Assembly (NCBI GenBank): GCA_949752745.1
Contig: OX457032.1
Span: 10,357,543 to 10,421,542 of the forward strand
DNA: 64,000 nucleotides
Reading direction: 5' to 3'
From: Protula sp. h YS-2021
Lineage: Eukaryota > Annelida > Polychaeta > Sabellida > Serpulidae
The notes beneath the pieces were generated by a model, which was not told where the DNA came from, searched no databases, and saw nothing but the letters and a program-made list of their open reading frames with translations. Within the stretch, counting starts at the first letter, position 1. Every line of letters starts with the position of its first letter. A program made the position numbers and the translations under genes. Shown piece by piece: positions 19,548-27,973 of this stretch.

Positions 19548-22500
19548 AACGTGGTATAGAAGAGCTTGTTCAGCAGATAGAAGTGAAGAGACAAAAGACG
19601 ATGGAAGATAGCATTATCAGATCTGATCCGTTCCTCTGCGGTGAATGTGCAAAGATATTTCCATCTATGGATGCGTTTGACACACATTTATGCAGGATGC
19701 TTCCAAAGAGAGTACAAGTAGGGAAAGGGAGAAGAGTGAGTCTTGGTGAAAATGCACAGGAAAGACGGTTTGAGCCTGAAGATGGATCGGATTTATTACT
19801 TGAAATGCGGCAACAAGAGAATCGGATTAAGAGACATTTGTTGGAGACCTTAAACCATGGCATGAAATGGTACATTGTCGTGCATGCACGCTTCAAGAAA
19901 CTGACGGCGAATGCTGAAGGTGTGATGGTAGAACAAGTGGATAATGCTTTTATCAGCAGTCGAACACATATAGCCTACAATCCAGAGGATATTGAACAGG
20001 ACTTGCCAGAAGCCTATAAAGAATTGTTTACCAAGTTTGATGAACATGAGCGACAAGGGTCTGGCTGGGTGTTGGATAACATCCTGTATATTGAAGTGCA
20101 TACAGCTACATCAGCACCTCTGGAAGCGAGCAGTTATATCGAACTGCCGAAGAGAGTGAAGGATACAAAGGGTGTGTTAAACATTCAGAATAAAGACAAC
20201 AAGTGTTTCTTATGGTCAGTACTGGCTCACCTTCACCCTTCAACAAGCAATAACCGACAGCGTGTGCATGAATACAAAGCATTTGAGAACGAATTGAAGG
20301 TGGAAGGCATGACATTTCCCACACCGATTAGAGACATTCCAAAGTTTGAAAAGGAGAATGATGTGTCCATCAACGTGTTTGGATATGAACAGGAGGTCGT
20401 TGTTCCGATACAACTGAGTCGAAACACCAGCGCAGCCAGCGCGAGAGAAATCAACTTACTTTTGATTAGCAATAACAAGACAAGGCATTATTGCCTCATC
20501 AAGAATTTCAGCAGACTGATGGCTTATCGTACCAAGTATAATGGAGCAATGTTTTATTGTTTTAACTGTCTTCACGGGTTTACACAACAAGATCTGTTAG
20601 ACAAGCATCGCGAAGTGTGTGGCAAGCATGGAGCACAACGTTTATCATTCCCCAAGGAACCCTTCATCAAGTTCAAGAATGTAGCCAAACAACAGCGAGT
20701 CCCTTTTGTGATTTATGCCGACTTTGAATGTTTCACGAAAAAGCATGAAGAAGTGAGGTACCAGCATCACCGTCCAAACAGCTTTGCCTATGTGGTTGTG
20801 AGTCAGTATGAGACACGCGCCCCAGTCCTGTATCGAGGAGACAATGCTGTGAAAGTCTTTTTAGACCATATGGTGGCTGAGCGTGATCGTATTGTGCACG
20901 GTTTACAACAGCCAAAGGAGATGGTGATGACTCGCGCAGACAAAGAGGATTTCAGGACTGCGGTCGACTGCTACATTTGTCATGAGCCTCTAGGAGCAGA
21001 TCGTGTGAGAGATCATGATCATATCAATGACAAATACCGTGGAGCTGCACATAGTGAATGCAATTTACAATTTCGATTTCGAAAGGATCAGCAGGGGGAT
21101 AAAGATTCGTTTATCATCCCTGTCTTTTTCCACAATTTGCGAGGCTATGACAGTCATTTGATCATGGAGGAAATTGGAAAGTTCAAAAATGAAACGCTTA
21201 CGGTCATTCCCAACACCGTTGAGAAATATATTGCATTCACCATGAGCAATCTGAAATTTACGGACAGCTTTCAGTTCATGAGTACGTCTCTACAGAAGTT
21301 GGTCTCCAACCTGGCGGCAGAAGGGAAAGAGAACTTTTATCACATGACCTCTCACATTCACGATAGCGACCAGCAAGAGTTACTGTTGAGAAAGGGAGTG
21401 TACCCCTACGATTACGTGGATGAGCCATCCAAGTTTGCTGAAACACAACTGCCGTCCAAGGACAAGTTTTACAGTCTGCTCAGTGAAGAAGGCATTAGCG
21501 ATGAGGATTATGCACATGCACAGAAGGTGTGGGAGACATTCCACTGTACTACATTTGGCGACTACCATGACTTGTACCTGAAATCGGATGTGTTACTGCT
21601 GGCTGACGTGTTTGAAAACTTTCGTCACGTATGTCTCAACACCTATGAATTGGATCCTGCCCACTACTATACGGCGCCAGGCCTGTCGTGGGATGCGATG
21701 CTAAAAGCGACAAAGGTGAAGTTGGAATTGATCAATGACATTGACATGTACCAAATGGTTGAACAAGGCTTACGTGGAGGAATATCTGTCATCACACACA
21801 AGTATGCGAAAGCAAATAACCCCTACGTAGCAGAGTATGATCCCACGAAACCGACCCATTACCTGATGTACCTGGATGCGAACAACCTGTACGGCTGGGC
21901 CATGTCACAAAGCATGCCGGAAAGTGGATTCATGTGGGTGAACGAGCCAGAATCCATTGACTTCATGGAAGTGGATGAAGATGACGAGATTGGCTACATT
22001 TTAGAAGTGGATTTGGAATACCCACAGACCATTCATGATCGTCATAATCACTACCCAGTGGCTCCAGAGCGGAAAAGTGTGAAGGTGGGAGAATTATCAG
22101 AGCATAGTCAGAAGCTGCGGAAAGATCTCAACATGAAAGACAAACCCAGTGAAAAGCTTATTCCCAACTTGTGTGACAAGAAGAAATATGTACTTCATTA
22201 TAGAAATTTACAGCAATATGTGTCACTGGGATTGAAAGTCACGAAGGTGCATCGTGCCATCATGTTTGCACAGAGCAAATGGTTAGCGAAATACATCTCG
22301 TTGAACACGGAAAAGAGAAAGTTGGCCAAGAACCCGTTTGAGAAAGATTTTTTCAAATTGATGAACAACTCTGTGTTTGGCAAAACCATGGAAAATGTGA
22401 GAAAACGCATCCATGTGGAACTCGTTCACCAGGAAAAGCGGTTCAAGAAAGTTGTAGCCAAACCGTCATTCCACCAATTTAGAATTTTCAACGAAGATTT

Positions 22501-23206
22501 GACCGCGGTACATTTACACAAAGTGGATTTGCTTCTGGATAAGCCCATTCAAGTCGGCTTCACCATTCTCGACCTCAGCAAAGTGCTCATGTTTGACTTT
22601 CATTACAACTACATCATGGCCAAGTATCCCGACGCCAAGTTATTGTTCAGCGACACCGACAGTCTATGTTACGACATAGAAACGGATGATATCTACAAGG
22701 ATATGCAGGAAGATGCCAACTTGTTCGACACAAGTGACTATCCCCCCAATCATTTCCTGCATTCCAACGTGAACAAGAAAGTGCTTGGGAAAATGAAAGA
22801 TGAGACGGCGGGCATTCCCATTGAAGAGTTTGTTGGACTTCGGCCGAAAATGTACAGCATGATGTATGGTGGGAAAGAAAAACATACGGCTAAAGGTATC
22901 ACTTACGCGTGTCAAAGACGGATGAAACATGAGCAGTATAAAGACATTTTGTTCAACCAAACGCAGATGATGGTGACAGGACACACCATTCGAAGCCATG
23001 ACCACCAGATTTTCTCGGAGAAGTTGAGGAAAGTAGCTCTCTCCCCCTTTGATGATAAGCGATACGTGTTGAATGATGGCTATTCCACTTTGGCGCATGG
23101 GCATTACAAGACCGCAGCAGCGGCAGCCAGGGTGGCAGCCAGGGCGGCAGCCAGGGTGGCAGCCAGGGCGGCAGCAGCCAGGGCGGCGGCGGCAGCAACA
23201 GTATAA
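19445..23206 (+). CDS. polB: Protein-primed family B DNA polymerase (pPolB)
   Basis: 1253 residues, intact. It replicates the linear element using a protein primer. Two N-terminal zinc fingers (C11, C14, H27, C29; C65, C68, H81, C83). A DNKCFLWS block (C253) and RHYCLIKNFSRL (H348) form a possible Cys/His protease-like module. A third finger lies at 372-392. ExoI is YADFECF (D426, E428). A treble-clef/HNH-like insert (C509, C512, RDHDH 522-526, H536, C539) follows. ExoII is HNLRGYD (563-569) and ExoIII YHDLYLKSD (707-715). Polymerase motif A is DANNLYGWAM (811), motif B KLMNNSVFGKTMEN (971), motif C SDTDSL (1069-1074) and K-x-Y RPKMY (1133-1137). All catalytic residues are present. The C-terminal 30 residues are an Ala/Arg/Val repeat from a GC-rich minisatellite, absent in copy A. 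The stop lies inside the next TATA box. Confidence 0.95.
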   Translation: MATNSDTSVFCHECKQTFPFLDLYVAHTCKPARLKRGIEELVQQIEVKRQKTMEDSIIRSDPFLCGECAKIFPSMDAFDTHLCRMLPKRVQVGKGRRVSLGENAQERRFEPEDGSDLLLEMRQQENRIKRHLLETLNHGMKWYIVVHARFKKLTANAEGVMVEQVDNAFISSRTHIAYNPEDIEQDLPEAYKELFTKFDEHERQGSGWVLDNILYIEVHTATSAPLEASSYIELPKRVKDTKGVLNIQNKDNKCFLWSVLAHLHPSTSNNRQRVHEYKAFENELKVEGMTFPTPIRDIPKFEKENDVSINVFGYEQEVVVPIQLSRNTSAASAREINLLLISNNKTRHYCLIKNFSRLMAYRTKYNGAMFYCFNCLHGFTQQDLLDKHREVCGKHGAQRLSFPKEPFIKFKNVAKQQRVPFVIYADFECFTKKHEEVRYQHHRPNSFAYVVVSQYETRAPVLYRGDNAVKVFLDHMVAERDRIVHGLQQPKEMVMTRADKEDFRTAVDCYICHEPLGADRVRDHDHINDKYRGAAHSECNLQFRFRKDQQGDKDSFIIPVFFHNLRGYDSHLIMEEIGKFKNETLTVIPNTVEKYIAFTMSNLKFTDSFQFMSTSLQKLVSNLAAEGKENFYHMTSHIHDSDQQELLLRKGVYPYDYVDEPSKFAETQLPSKDKFYSLLSEEGISDEDYAHAQKVWETFHCTTFGDYHDLYLKSDVLLLADVFENFRHVCLNTYELDPAHYYTAPGLSWDAMLKATKVKLELINDIDMYQMVEQGLRGGISVITHKYAKANNPYVAEYDPTKPTHYLMYLDANNLYGWAMSQSMPESGFMWVNEPESIDFMEVDEDDEIGYILEVDLEYPQTIHDRHNHYPVAPERKSVKVGELSEHSQKLRKDLNMKDKPSEKLIPNLCDKKKYVLHYRNLQQYVSLGLKVTKVHRAIMFAQSKWLAKYISLNTEKRKLAKNPFEKDFFKLMNNSVFGKTMENVRKRIHVELVHQEKRFKKVVAKPSFHQFRIFNEDLTAVHLHKVDLLLDKPIQVGFTILDLSKVLMFDFHYNYIMAKYPDAKLLFSDTDSLCYDIETDDIYKDMQEDANLFDTSDYPPNHFLHSNVNKKVLGKMKDETAGIPIEEFVGLRPKMYSMMYGGKEKHTAKGITYACQRRMKHEQYKDILFNQTQMMVTGHTIRSHDHQIFSEKLRKVALSPFDDKRYVLNDGYSTLAHGHYKTAAAAARVAARAAARVAARAAAARAAAAATV
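23114..23200 (+). repeat. GCAGCCAGGGCGG minisatellite in pPolB 3-prime end
   Basis: 12-15-bp units encode the Ala-rich tail of pPolB. The same repeat occurs at 33355-33415, where it is read in another frame as Gly-Ser-Gln-Gly in the N-terminus of the double-PC4/zinc protein. Confidence 0.8.
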
Positions 23207-23209
23207 AAG
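23202..23209 (+). promoter_or_regulatory. TATA box overlapping pPolB stop (copy B)
   Basis: TATAAAAG includes the pPolB TAA (23204-23206). It is followed by a G run and a GAGTGAGTTCAGAGTGA leader, and the PC4-like ATG is 65 nt on. Its position is conserved in copy A although the surrounding codons differ. Confidence 0.75.
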
Positions 23210-23273
23210 GGGGGGGGGGACTCTCACCACAACTTCAGAGTGAGTTCAGAGTGAAAGTGAGTTGAGGGTGAAC

Positions 23274-23636
23274 ATGAAGAGATCTGCAACAACGGATATG
23301 GATACTCTAGCAGATACGGTGAAAGACTTGAACGTGAACAATCCCACCGCCACCACCACCACTATCAAGAAATTAAAAGTGGAGACGGCGACGGCGGCAC
23401 CACCACCACAGTCGTGGGATGGAATGCTTTCTCTAGGCAATGGAAAGTATATCAAGATTATGAAACAAAGCAATGAAGGTGTGGTGAACATTCGCAAGTA
23501 CCTCAGAGATGAGGGGACTGGAAGGAACCGTCCTACGAAAAAGGGTATCTTGCTGACCATACCTGAATGGAAAATGTTGAAGAAGCAGGTGAAAGAAGTG
23601 GATAAAAGGCTTCGCAGACAAGACGACAACGCATAA
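23274..23636 (+). CDS. PC4-like single-stranded-DNA-binding protein 1
   Basis: 120 residues. Residues 51-117 fit the PC4/Sub1 fold: GNGKYIKIMK as strand 1, GVVNIRKYLRDEG as the strand 2-3 hairpin, then RPTKKGILLTIPEWKMLKKQ, corresponding to the PGKKGIsLs--qW--L signature and the dimer helix. The N-terminal 45 residues are Thr/Pro-rich and disordered. PC4 proteins bind single-stranded DNA and act in transcription and replication. Placement right after pPolB suggests replication support or early transcription. The ATG at 23274 is chosen as the first ATG after the TATA box. A broken copy A homologue is at 11100-11430. Confidence 0.8.
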   Translation: MKRSATTDMDTLADTVKDLNVNNPTATTTTIKKLKVETATAAPPPQSWDGMLSLGNGKYIKIMKQSNEGVVNIRKYLRDEGTGRNRPTKKGILLTIPEWKMLKKQVKEVDKRLRRQDDNA

Positions 23637-23650
23637 CCAGGTAACCCATC

Positions 23651-24025
23651 ATGAATGCACTCATGTTAAACAATGGTGCTTACCTTAAAGTCAATGAGAG
23701 GAATGAAGTGATGATGGGTTCTCGGAGATGTTCTGCTTATCGGTTTAAACCTGAAGTGTGGAAAGACTTTAAAAACATACCGCTTGAAGCTGGGTTTGAA
23801 CGCAGACTTGAAAATAAACTGGAAGTGACGGTGGCTGAATATGATTCTAACATACGTGTGACATTCTGTAGAAATCTTTTACAGGATTATCCAAAGGATT
23901 ATAAGGGAGTTGTGCCAGACACACCCTATGCACAGTTGATCTTCTTTGATATCAAGAACTGGCGCGCAGTCTTACGATTCCTAGAAGCTATACAGCATCC
24001 ACTGTTCGACATCCTCCGAGTATAA
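23651..24025 (+). CDS. PC4-like protein 2 (two divergent half domains)
   Basis: 124 residues, ATG 14 nt after the previous stop. The first half has NGAYLKVNERNEVMMG followed by YRFKPEVWKDFKNI. The second half has NKLEVTVAEYDSNIRVTFCR and AQLIFFDIKNWRAVLRFLEA. Each half shows the PC4 order of strands then a Trp-anchored helix, so the chain may hold two PC4-like folds as a built-in dimer. This is inferred from pattern, not from a search. No copy is present in copy A, so it was gained in B or lost in A. Its TAA is within TATAAAAA (24021-24028). Confidence 0.6.
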   Translation: MNALMLNNGAYLKVNERNEVMMGSRRCSAYRFKPEVWKDFKNIPLEAGFERRLENKLEVTVAEYDSNIRVTFCRNLLQDYPKDYKGVVPDTPYAQLIFFDIKNWRAVLRFLEAIQHPLFDILRV

Positions 24026-24031
24026 AAATAC

Positions 24032-24385
24032 ATGGATGAGATGGAAGACGACTATTTGATGGATTATGAACCCATGACATATGGGTTCTCCTATCTGAGA
24101 AACTTATGTGATGACATTGTGTTACGGCATTTTGGACAGTATCTCGTCCTATCGCTTGATGACCAATCCGTGTTGAAGGATCACCTAGACAAGTTGAGAA
24201 TACCCGGCTTTCTCCTAGCAGTCTCGGATGAATTAGAAGTGCGTGTGACTGAGAACGGTCTAGACGTGTTTGTACAATTTCGCCAATATGACGAGCTTAC
24301 AGAAGGCTGCGACATCATCACCCTCAGCACCGTGGAATGGAACGCGCTGTTACACGCATTGGATTGGGAAGAATCTTCTGCTTGA
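24032..24385 (+). CDS. PC4-like protein 3
   Basis: 117 residues, acidic N-terminus. IVLRHFGQYLVLSLDDQSVL plus KDHLDKL looks like a first half domain. LEVRVTENGLDVFVQFRQYD plus IITLSTVEWNALLHAL is the second, ending with the Trp-containing helix shared by all members. A copy A homologue is at 10755-11072. It overlaps the next gene by 98 nt in another frame. Confidence 0.6.
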   Translation: MDEMEDDYLMDYEPMTYGFSYLRNLCDDIVLRHFGQYLVLSLDDQSVLKDHLDKLRIPGFLLAVSDELEVRVTENGLDVFVQFRQYDELTEGCDIITLSTVEWNALLHALDWEESSA

Positions 24386-24671
24386 ATTCAAAGAGGATGG
24401 AATACAACTCAAGCGGGGTACCAAATCCATTGAGGTGACACAGCCTATGCGGCTGATGCGGCTGATGCGGCTGATGGACTTAGAAGAAGGATATGAACTG
24501 AAACTGTCTGAACATGAAACTGTTAAAGTGATAAAGTTTGGTGATGTGTGTTATGTGAGCTTTCATAGCATTTACAAACGTGGATGTAATGTCTATGATA
24601 CCTATATTAATTTAAATTGTAATGAATGGCATGCATTGATCCATGTATTGATAGAAAACTGTAAAAAGTAG
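24288..24671 (+). CDS. PC4-like protein 4
   Basis: 127 residues from the ATG at 24288 (MTSLQKAATSSPSAPWNGT). A longer non-ATG frame starts at 24270. It contains IGKNLLLEFKEDGIQLKRG, then an RLM repeat (three GCGGCTGATGCG-type units), then VKVIKFGDVCYVSFHSIYK and TYINLNCNEWHALIHVLIE, again the strand pairs plus Trp-helix pattern. The overlap with gene 3 is conserved in copy A (10755-10828), which supports both frames being real. Confidence 0.6.
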   Translation: MTSLQKAATSSPSAPWNGTRCYTHWIGKNLLLEFKEDGIQLKRGTKSIEVTQPMRLMRLMRLMDLEEGYELKLSEHETVKVIKFGDVCYVSFHSIYKRGCNVYDTYINLNCNEWHALIHVLIENCKK

Positions 24672-24808
24672 TTGGTAGATAAGAAGTGGGGGGGGGAGTT
24701 TGGAAAAAAAAAAAAAAAAAAACACAATAAAACAAGATCAGTTTGAAACTTGAGTCTTTTTATTTTCTTCAACAACTTAACTACAGCTTAACTACACCCC
24801 CCTTCCCA
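24672..24808. terminator. Bidirectional polyadenylation region
   Basis: Between convergent gene blocks. AATAAA on plus at 24726-24731 and on minus at 24759-24764, next to an A19 tract and a G9 run. Both transcript sets should end here. Confidence 0.65.
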
Positions 24809-25249
24809 TTAATAAAACAAAGGTTTATAATGTCTATAGACAAAATCCTTTACAATAAAATCCCCATCCTTTCTTTTTAATATATTCACAATGTCAAACA
24901 TACTCTGACCTCGAGCTCTATGCCATATATAATAGACACAATAAAAACCACACGCCGATGATATCGGCGTTTGTAATGAGATGGAATTATACATATAGTC
25001 CTTTCTTAAAAACGTTTCTAAACGCTCATCGAGAGGGAACAGTCCATAAGAGTCAAAGTATTCCACAGGGTCTTTGTCATAATACACTGCCACCCAATGC
25101 TCTCCTGGTTCATCTTGATCGTCGGTGTTGATGACATAGGCACCACGTTGTAAAGACGGTGGTAACTGGTCCATGGCAAACACACCTTGAAAAAAGTCTT
25201 TGGTCGCGGCATCATGGCTCAGGATAGCTTCGATCTGCTTCGTGTTCAT
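24809..25249 (-). CDS. Adenain-like cysteine protease (PRO)
   Basis: 146 residues. The catalytic set of the adenovirus-type maturation protease is present: H51 in GEHWVAVYYDKD, D66 in EYFDSYG, Q93 for the oxyanion hole, and C100 in SSACGFYCVYY. It would process capsid and core proteins. Its length is shorter than adenain (about 200) but normal for Polintons. The ATG overlaps the MCP stop as ATGA, so it may depend on reinitiation from the capsid message. Confidence 0.9.
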   Translation of the reverse strand: MNTKQIEAILSHDAATKDFFQGVFAMDQLPPSLQRGAYVINTDDQDEPGEHWVAVYYDKDPVEYFDSYGLFPLDERLETFLRKDYMYNSISLQTPISSACGFYCVYYIWHRARGQSMFDIVNILKRKDGDFIVKDFVYRHYKPLFY

Positions 25250-26619
25250 GACTGGTAGTCGAATTGGATGCTACGATTGGCACTGATCTCAATAATGTTG
25301 TCAAATTCAGCATAGACGATGACATTGATGGTAGGTTGCAAAGCCGTAGCAAAGTTCATTTCTAGCCGCAAATTCCCATGCTTGATCAGGGGAAAATGAT
25401 CAGCTCCATCATAATCCGGTGTTAAGTCGAACGAAAATAAAGAATACCCTCTAGGCCAATCTTCCCTTTTTATAATGGAGCTTTTCTCACCATTCAATCG
25501 GTCAAACGATTTGTAAAGCGTTTCAAAAGCGTCTAGGTACTTGTCCTGTGGAATGTCAAGCTTGAGCGGTTTGGACAGGACTGGTTCACCATCCGTGTAC
25601 AGTTGCATATAGTTCAGATCAAAATGTTTGAAATCATATGGATTCCTCGCGACTGACCCACCAAAGGCTTCGTTATGAACCAGACCAATGACAATGCGAT
25701 GTGGCAATTGACCCAAAAAGATGTTGTCTTTCACAAAAGAGCGAAACCCTGCCGGAATGGCCAGGACTTTACATTCTTTTCTAGTGATGATGATCTTGGC
25801 AGGACTTTTCAGCAATGCGTCTGTATGCCCTAACTGAATGCCTGGACTCACCCTCACTTTGCGAATGGTTAAAAATGCCTCTTTCACTTCTACCTTATAG
25901 GTATTATCTGCAGCCATCAATACATAATCATCTTTCTGTCTATGGAAACGCAACTTCAAACTGATGCCATTCGGAAGATAGCGATCCTGCTCAAACAAAT
26001 CTATCCTTAAGCCACCTGCCAGCATAAACTCACGGCTGAGACGTGTATGCAAATAACGATGGTGTAAGCCATTGTTTCCTTGCTCAGCTAGATCACTACC
26101 GTCGGCATTGACATGAAACCCGGACACATAGCGTTCATGATTAGGCCTTTTCACCTCATGACTATTCATCGACCCAGCAGTATCCTTGTACATGAGCCGC
26201 AGAGAGCGCTCGGAATGGAGACTTTCTTCCGAATCATGGATGAGATGCGAGATCATGCTGGTATACCCATGGGTGTTGTTACTATGAGATACCAACCGAT
26301 CATTCAGAAACAATTCAATATTAGACCATAGCCCGTTAAACACATCATTGATGCAGGAGACCTGGTCCTCTGAGCCACACACTGTTCCATCAGCCTTTAC
26401 AATGCGGCATACAATATGAAGTTTGCTGTTCTTTAAATCCAGATATTCTTCTGTACTCGCAGGAATGTAGAATTCTATGGGAGCACCCTCTCTAATGGTC
26501 GTCAGTGGTTGATAGTCGACATTATAACTTTTCTCTACAGCCGTTTGCGTTGGCGGTACGTGAAACCATTCCAATGGAGAAAGACTGCATTCGCACGAAT
26601 GATTGTGAATGAGAGACAT
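25246..26619 (-). CDS. Major capsid protein (double jelly roll, MCP)
   Basis: 457 residues, intact. It matches Polinton/adintovirus hexon-like proteins by the N-terminal SPLEWFHVPPTQTAVE, IEFYIPASTEEYLDLKNS, LFLNDRLVSHSNNTHGY, and the C-terminal LNYMQLYTDGEPVLSKPL and NRSIQFDYQS. Family knowledge: trimers form pseudo-hexameric capsomers of an icosahedral shell. It starts 4 nt after the pX-like stop and overlaps PRO by 4 nt, as part of one capsid block from 27750 to 24809. Confidence 0.9.
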   Translation of the reverse strand: MSLIHNHSCECSLSPLEWFHVPPTQTAVEKSYNVDYQPLTTIREGAPIEFYIPASTEEYLDLKNSKLHIVCRIVKADGTVCGSEDQVSCINDVFNGLWSNIELFLNDRLVSHSNNTHGYTSMISHLIHDSEESLHSERSLRLMYKDTAGSMNSHEVKRPNHERYVSGFHVNADGSDLAEQGNNGLHHRYLHTRLSREFMLAGGLRIDLFEQDRYLPNGISLKLRFHRQKDDYVLMAADNTYKVEVKEAFLTIRKVRVSPGIQLGHTDALLKSPAKIIITRKECKVLAIPAGFRSFVKDNIFLGQLPHRIVIGLVHNEAFGGSVARNPYDFKHFDLNYMQLYTDGEPVLSKPLKLDIPQDKYLDAFETLYKSFDRLNGEKSSIIKREDWPRGYSLFSFDLTPDYDGADHFPLIKHGNLRLEMNFATALQPTINVIVYAEFDNIIEISANRSIQFDYQS

Positions 26620-26623
26620 GATT

Positions 26624-26980
26624 TTAAAAGATATCTCTTTTATGCTTTTTTGATGTTATCCGTCTAGCTGTTCTTCGTCTTCTAGCACGTTTCATCGGTT
26701 GCACTCTCTTTTTATGTACATCACCACCACCAAACACACGCTGTGCTACTCGGCCCGTAACATCTTTCGCAACATTCTTTGCAGCCTTCTTAAGATGTGG
26801 CGCAACGATCTTAGCCCCAGCCTTAAGTAGCGGAATAGCTCTACGAGCCAATGATCCCAGTATTGAACCAATACCATCCCCATATTGAATTCGCGCTCCT
26901 TTGAATCCTGGCAATTCTCCACCCACTTGTCGAAGAAAGTGGTTGCGATATGCAGACGGATCGTGTGTGTAGGCTTTCAT
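26624..26980 (-). CDS. pX/pVI-like basic virion protein
   Basis: 118 residues. N-terminal MKAYTHDPSAYRNHFLRQVG, then a Gly-rich GARIQYGDGIGSILGSLARR, a Lys/Ala amphipathic helix (residues about 45-80) and an Arg/Lys-rich tail (about 90-118). The pattern is that of adenovirus-type core or membrane-active proteins that sit between penton and MCP genes in Polintons. It starts inside the penton stop (ATGA). Confidence 0.7.
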   Translation of the reverse strand: MKAYTHDPSAYRNHFLRQVGGELPGFKGARIQYGDGIGSILGSLARRAIPLLKAGAKIVAPHLKKAAKNVAKDVTGRVAQRVFGGGDVHKKRVQPMKRARRRRTARRITSKKHKRDIF

Positions 26981-27750
26981 AGTGCTTTTGGTCGAAAATG
27001 GAGTTTACAAATCACCTTTCCAGTTTGAAATGGAACAGTATGGCCTGTGTCGTCCTTTATATTCATCTCTATCATGTCAAATTTGGATGTGTTTACAGGG
27101 ACATAGTGCGGTTCGCCGTACGTTTTCATGAGAATCTCACCATCATGGCCTTGTATCCCAACAGAACATAGCAAGGGCACATAATAATCCCCAACCACTT
27201 GTGGTTCACAAATACTACAGTACACATACAGTGTATAAAACCCCTGTTTCACATCGGCTTTATGGTCAGCTGTACACGTTTCAGTATACCAGTGATCTGG
27301 GATAAATCCTAAAATCTCAGCTAATCCAGTGGAGAAGGACACTTCAAAGCCATAATCAAGAAATAGAAACACGCGTCGTCTAATTTTATCATACTTTAGC
27401 CGAATAATAGAATTATTAGCTTCTTCTCCTGCTGCTGGTCTAAGGTCCTCGGAGTTAGCCACTTCTTCATTCACTGCCTGACATAGTTCTGGTATGGTTC
27501 TGTAGTACCCATGAGGAATATCGATAGTGCCAAATGTATCTAGGCGTCGATACTGAATAGAATAGTTCATGCCCTGTCTCATCGTTGACCATGTATGTGG
27601 ATATTGAATTTCAGCTAGAGCCACTTCATATTTTCCATTCAGATAGATGGTTCGAGGCATACGAATTTGATAATTCGAAGCCTTGTTGTTGGGATAATAA
27701 TTCATACTCGCATTGCTAGGCAAAGTAATGTAAAAGCTTGTCGACTCCAT
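26977..27750 (-). CDS. Penton / minor capsid protein
   Basis: 257 residues from the ATG at 27750 (MESTSFYITLPSNASMNY); a 4-codon longer non-ATG start was rejected because copy A starts at the same Met. It has KASNYQIRMPRTIYLNGKYE, EIQYPHTWSTM, and a C-terminal FQTGKVICKLHFRP. It is the single-jelly-roll vertex protein by gene order and family likeness. It is the first gene of the capsid block, 39 nt downstream of a TATA box. Confidence 0.8.
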   Translation of the reverse strand: MESTSFYITLPSNASMNYYPNNKASNYQIRMPRTIYLNGKYEVALAEIQYPHTWSTMRQGMNYSIQYRRLDTFGTIDIPHGYYRTIPELCQAVNEEVANSEDLRPAAGEEANNSIIRLKYDKIRRRVFLFLDYGFEVSFSTGLAEILGFIPDHWYTETCTADHKADVKQGFYTLYVYCSICEPQVVGDYYVPLLCSVGIQGHDGEILMKTYGEPHYVPVNTSKFDMIEMNIKDDTGHTVPFQTGKVICKLHFRPKAL

Positions 27751-27973
27751 GGTGGTGGTCAAATGGTATGGGTGCGTCGTCGTCGTTGCCTATATACCTC
27801 ATCAGGTACCTCGGGACAGCGCGCGCCATTCGACCAAGTCTCATCCTCATTCACATGGTCTTTTATTTCTCCTTCGCAACACGCACTTGTACATCGGATC
27901 TTCACGGGAATAGTCGCGGGAATAGTCTCTTCCTGGCCACCACCACCACCACCACAACACCATAACTCTTTTG
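27751..27973 (-). promoter_or_regulatory. Late-type promoter region, TATA at 27789-27796
   Basis: TATATAGG on the minus strand 39-46 nt before the penton ATG. It is the only sizeable gap (223 nt) in the minus-strand gene series. A GTG/GGT trinucleotide tract (about 27940-27962) lies upstream. Confidence 0.6.
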
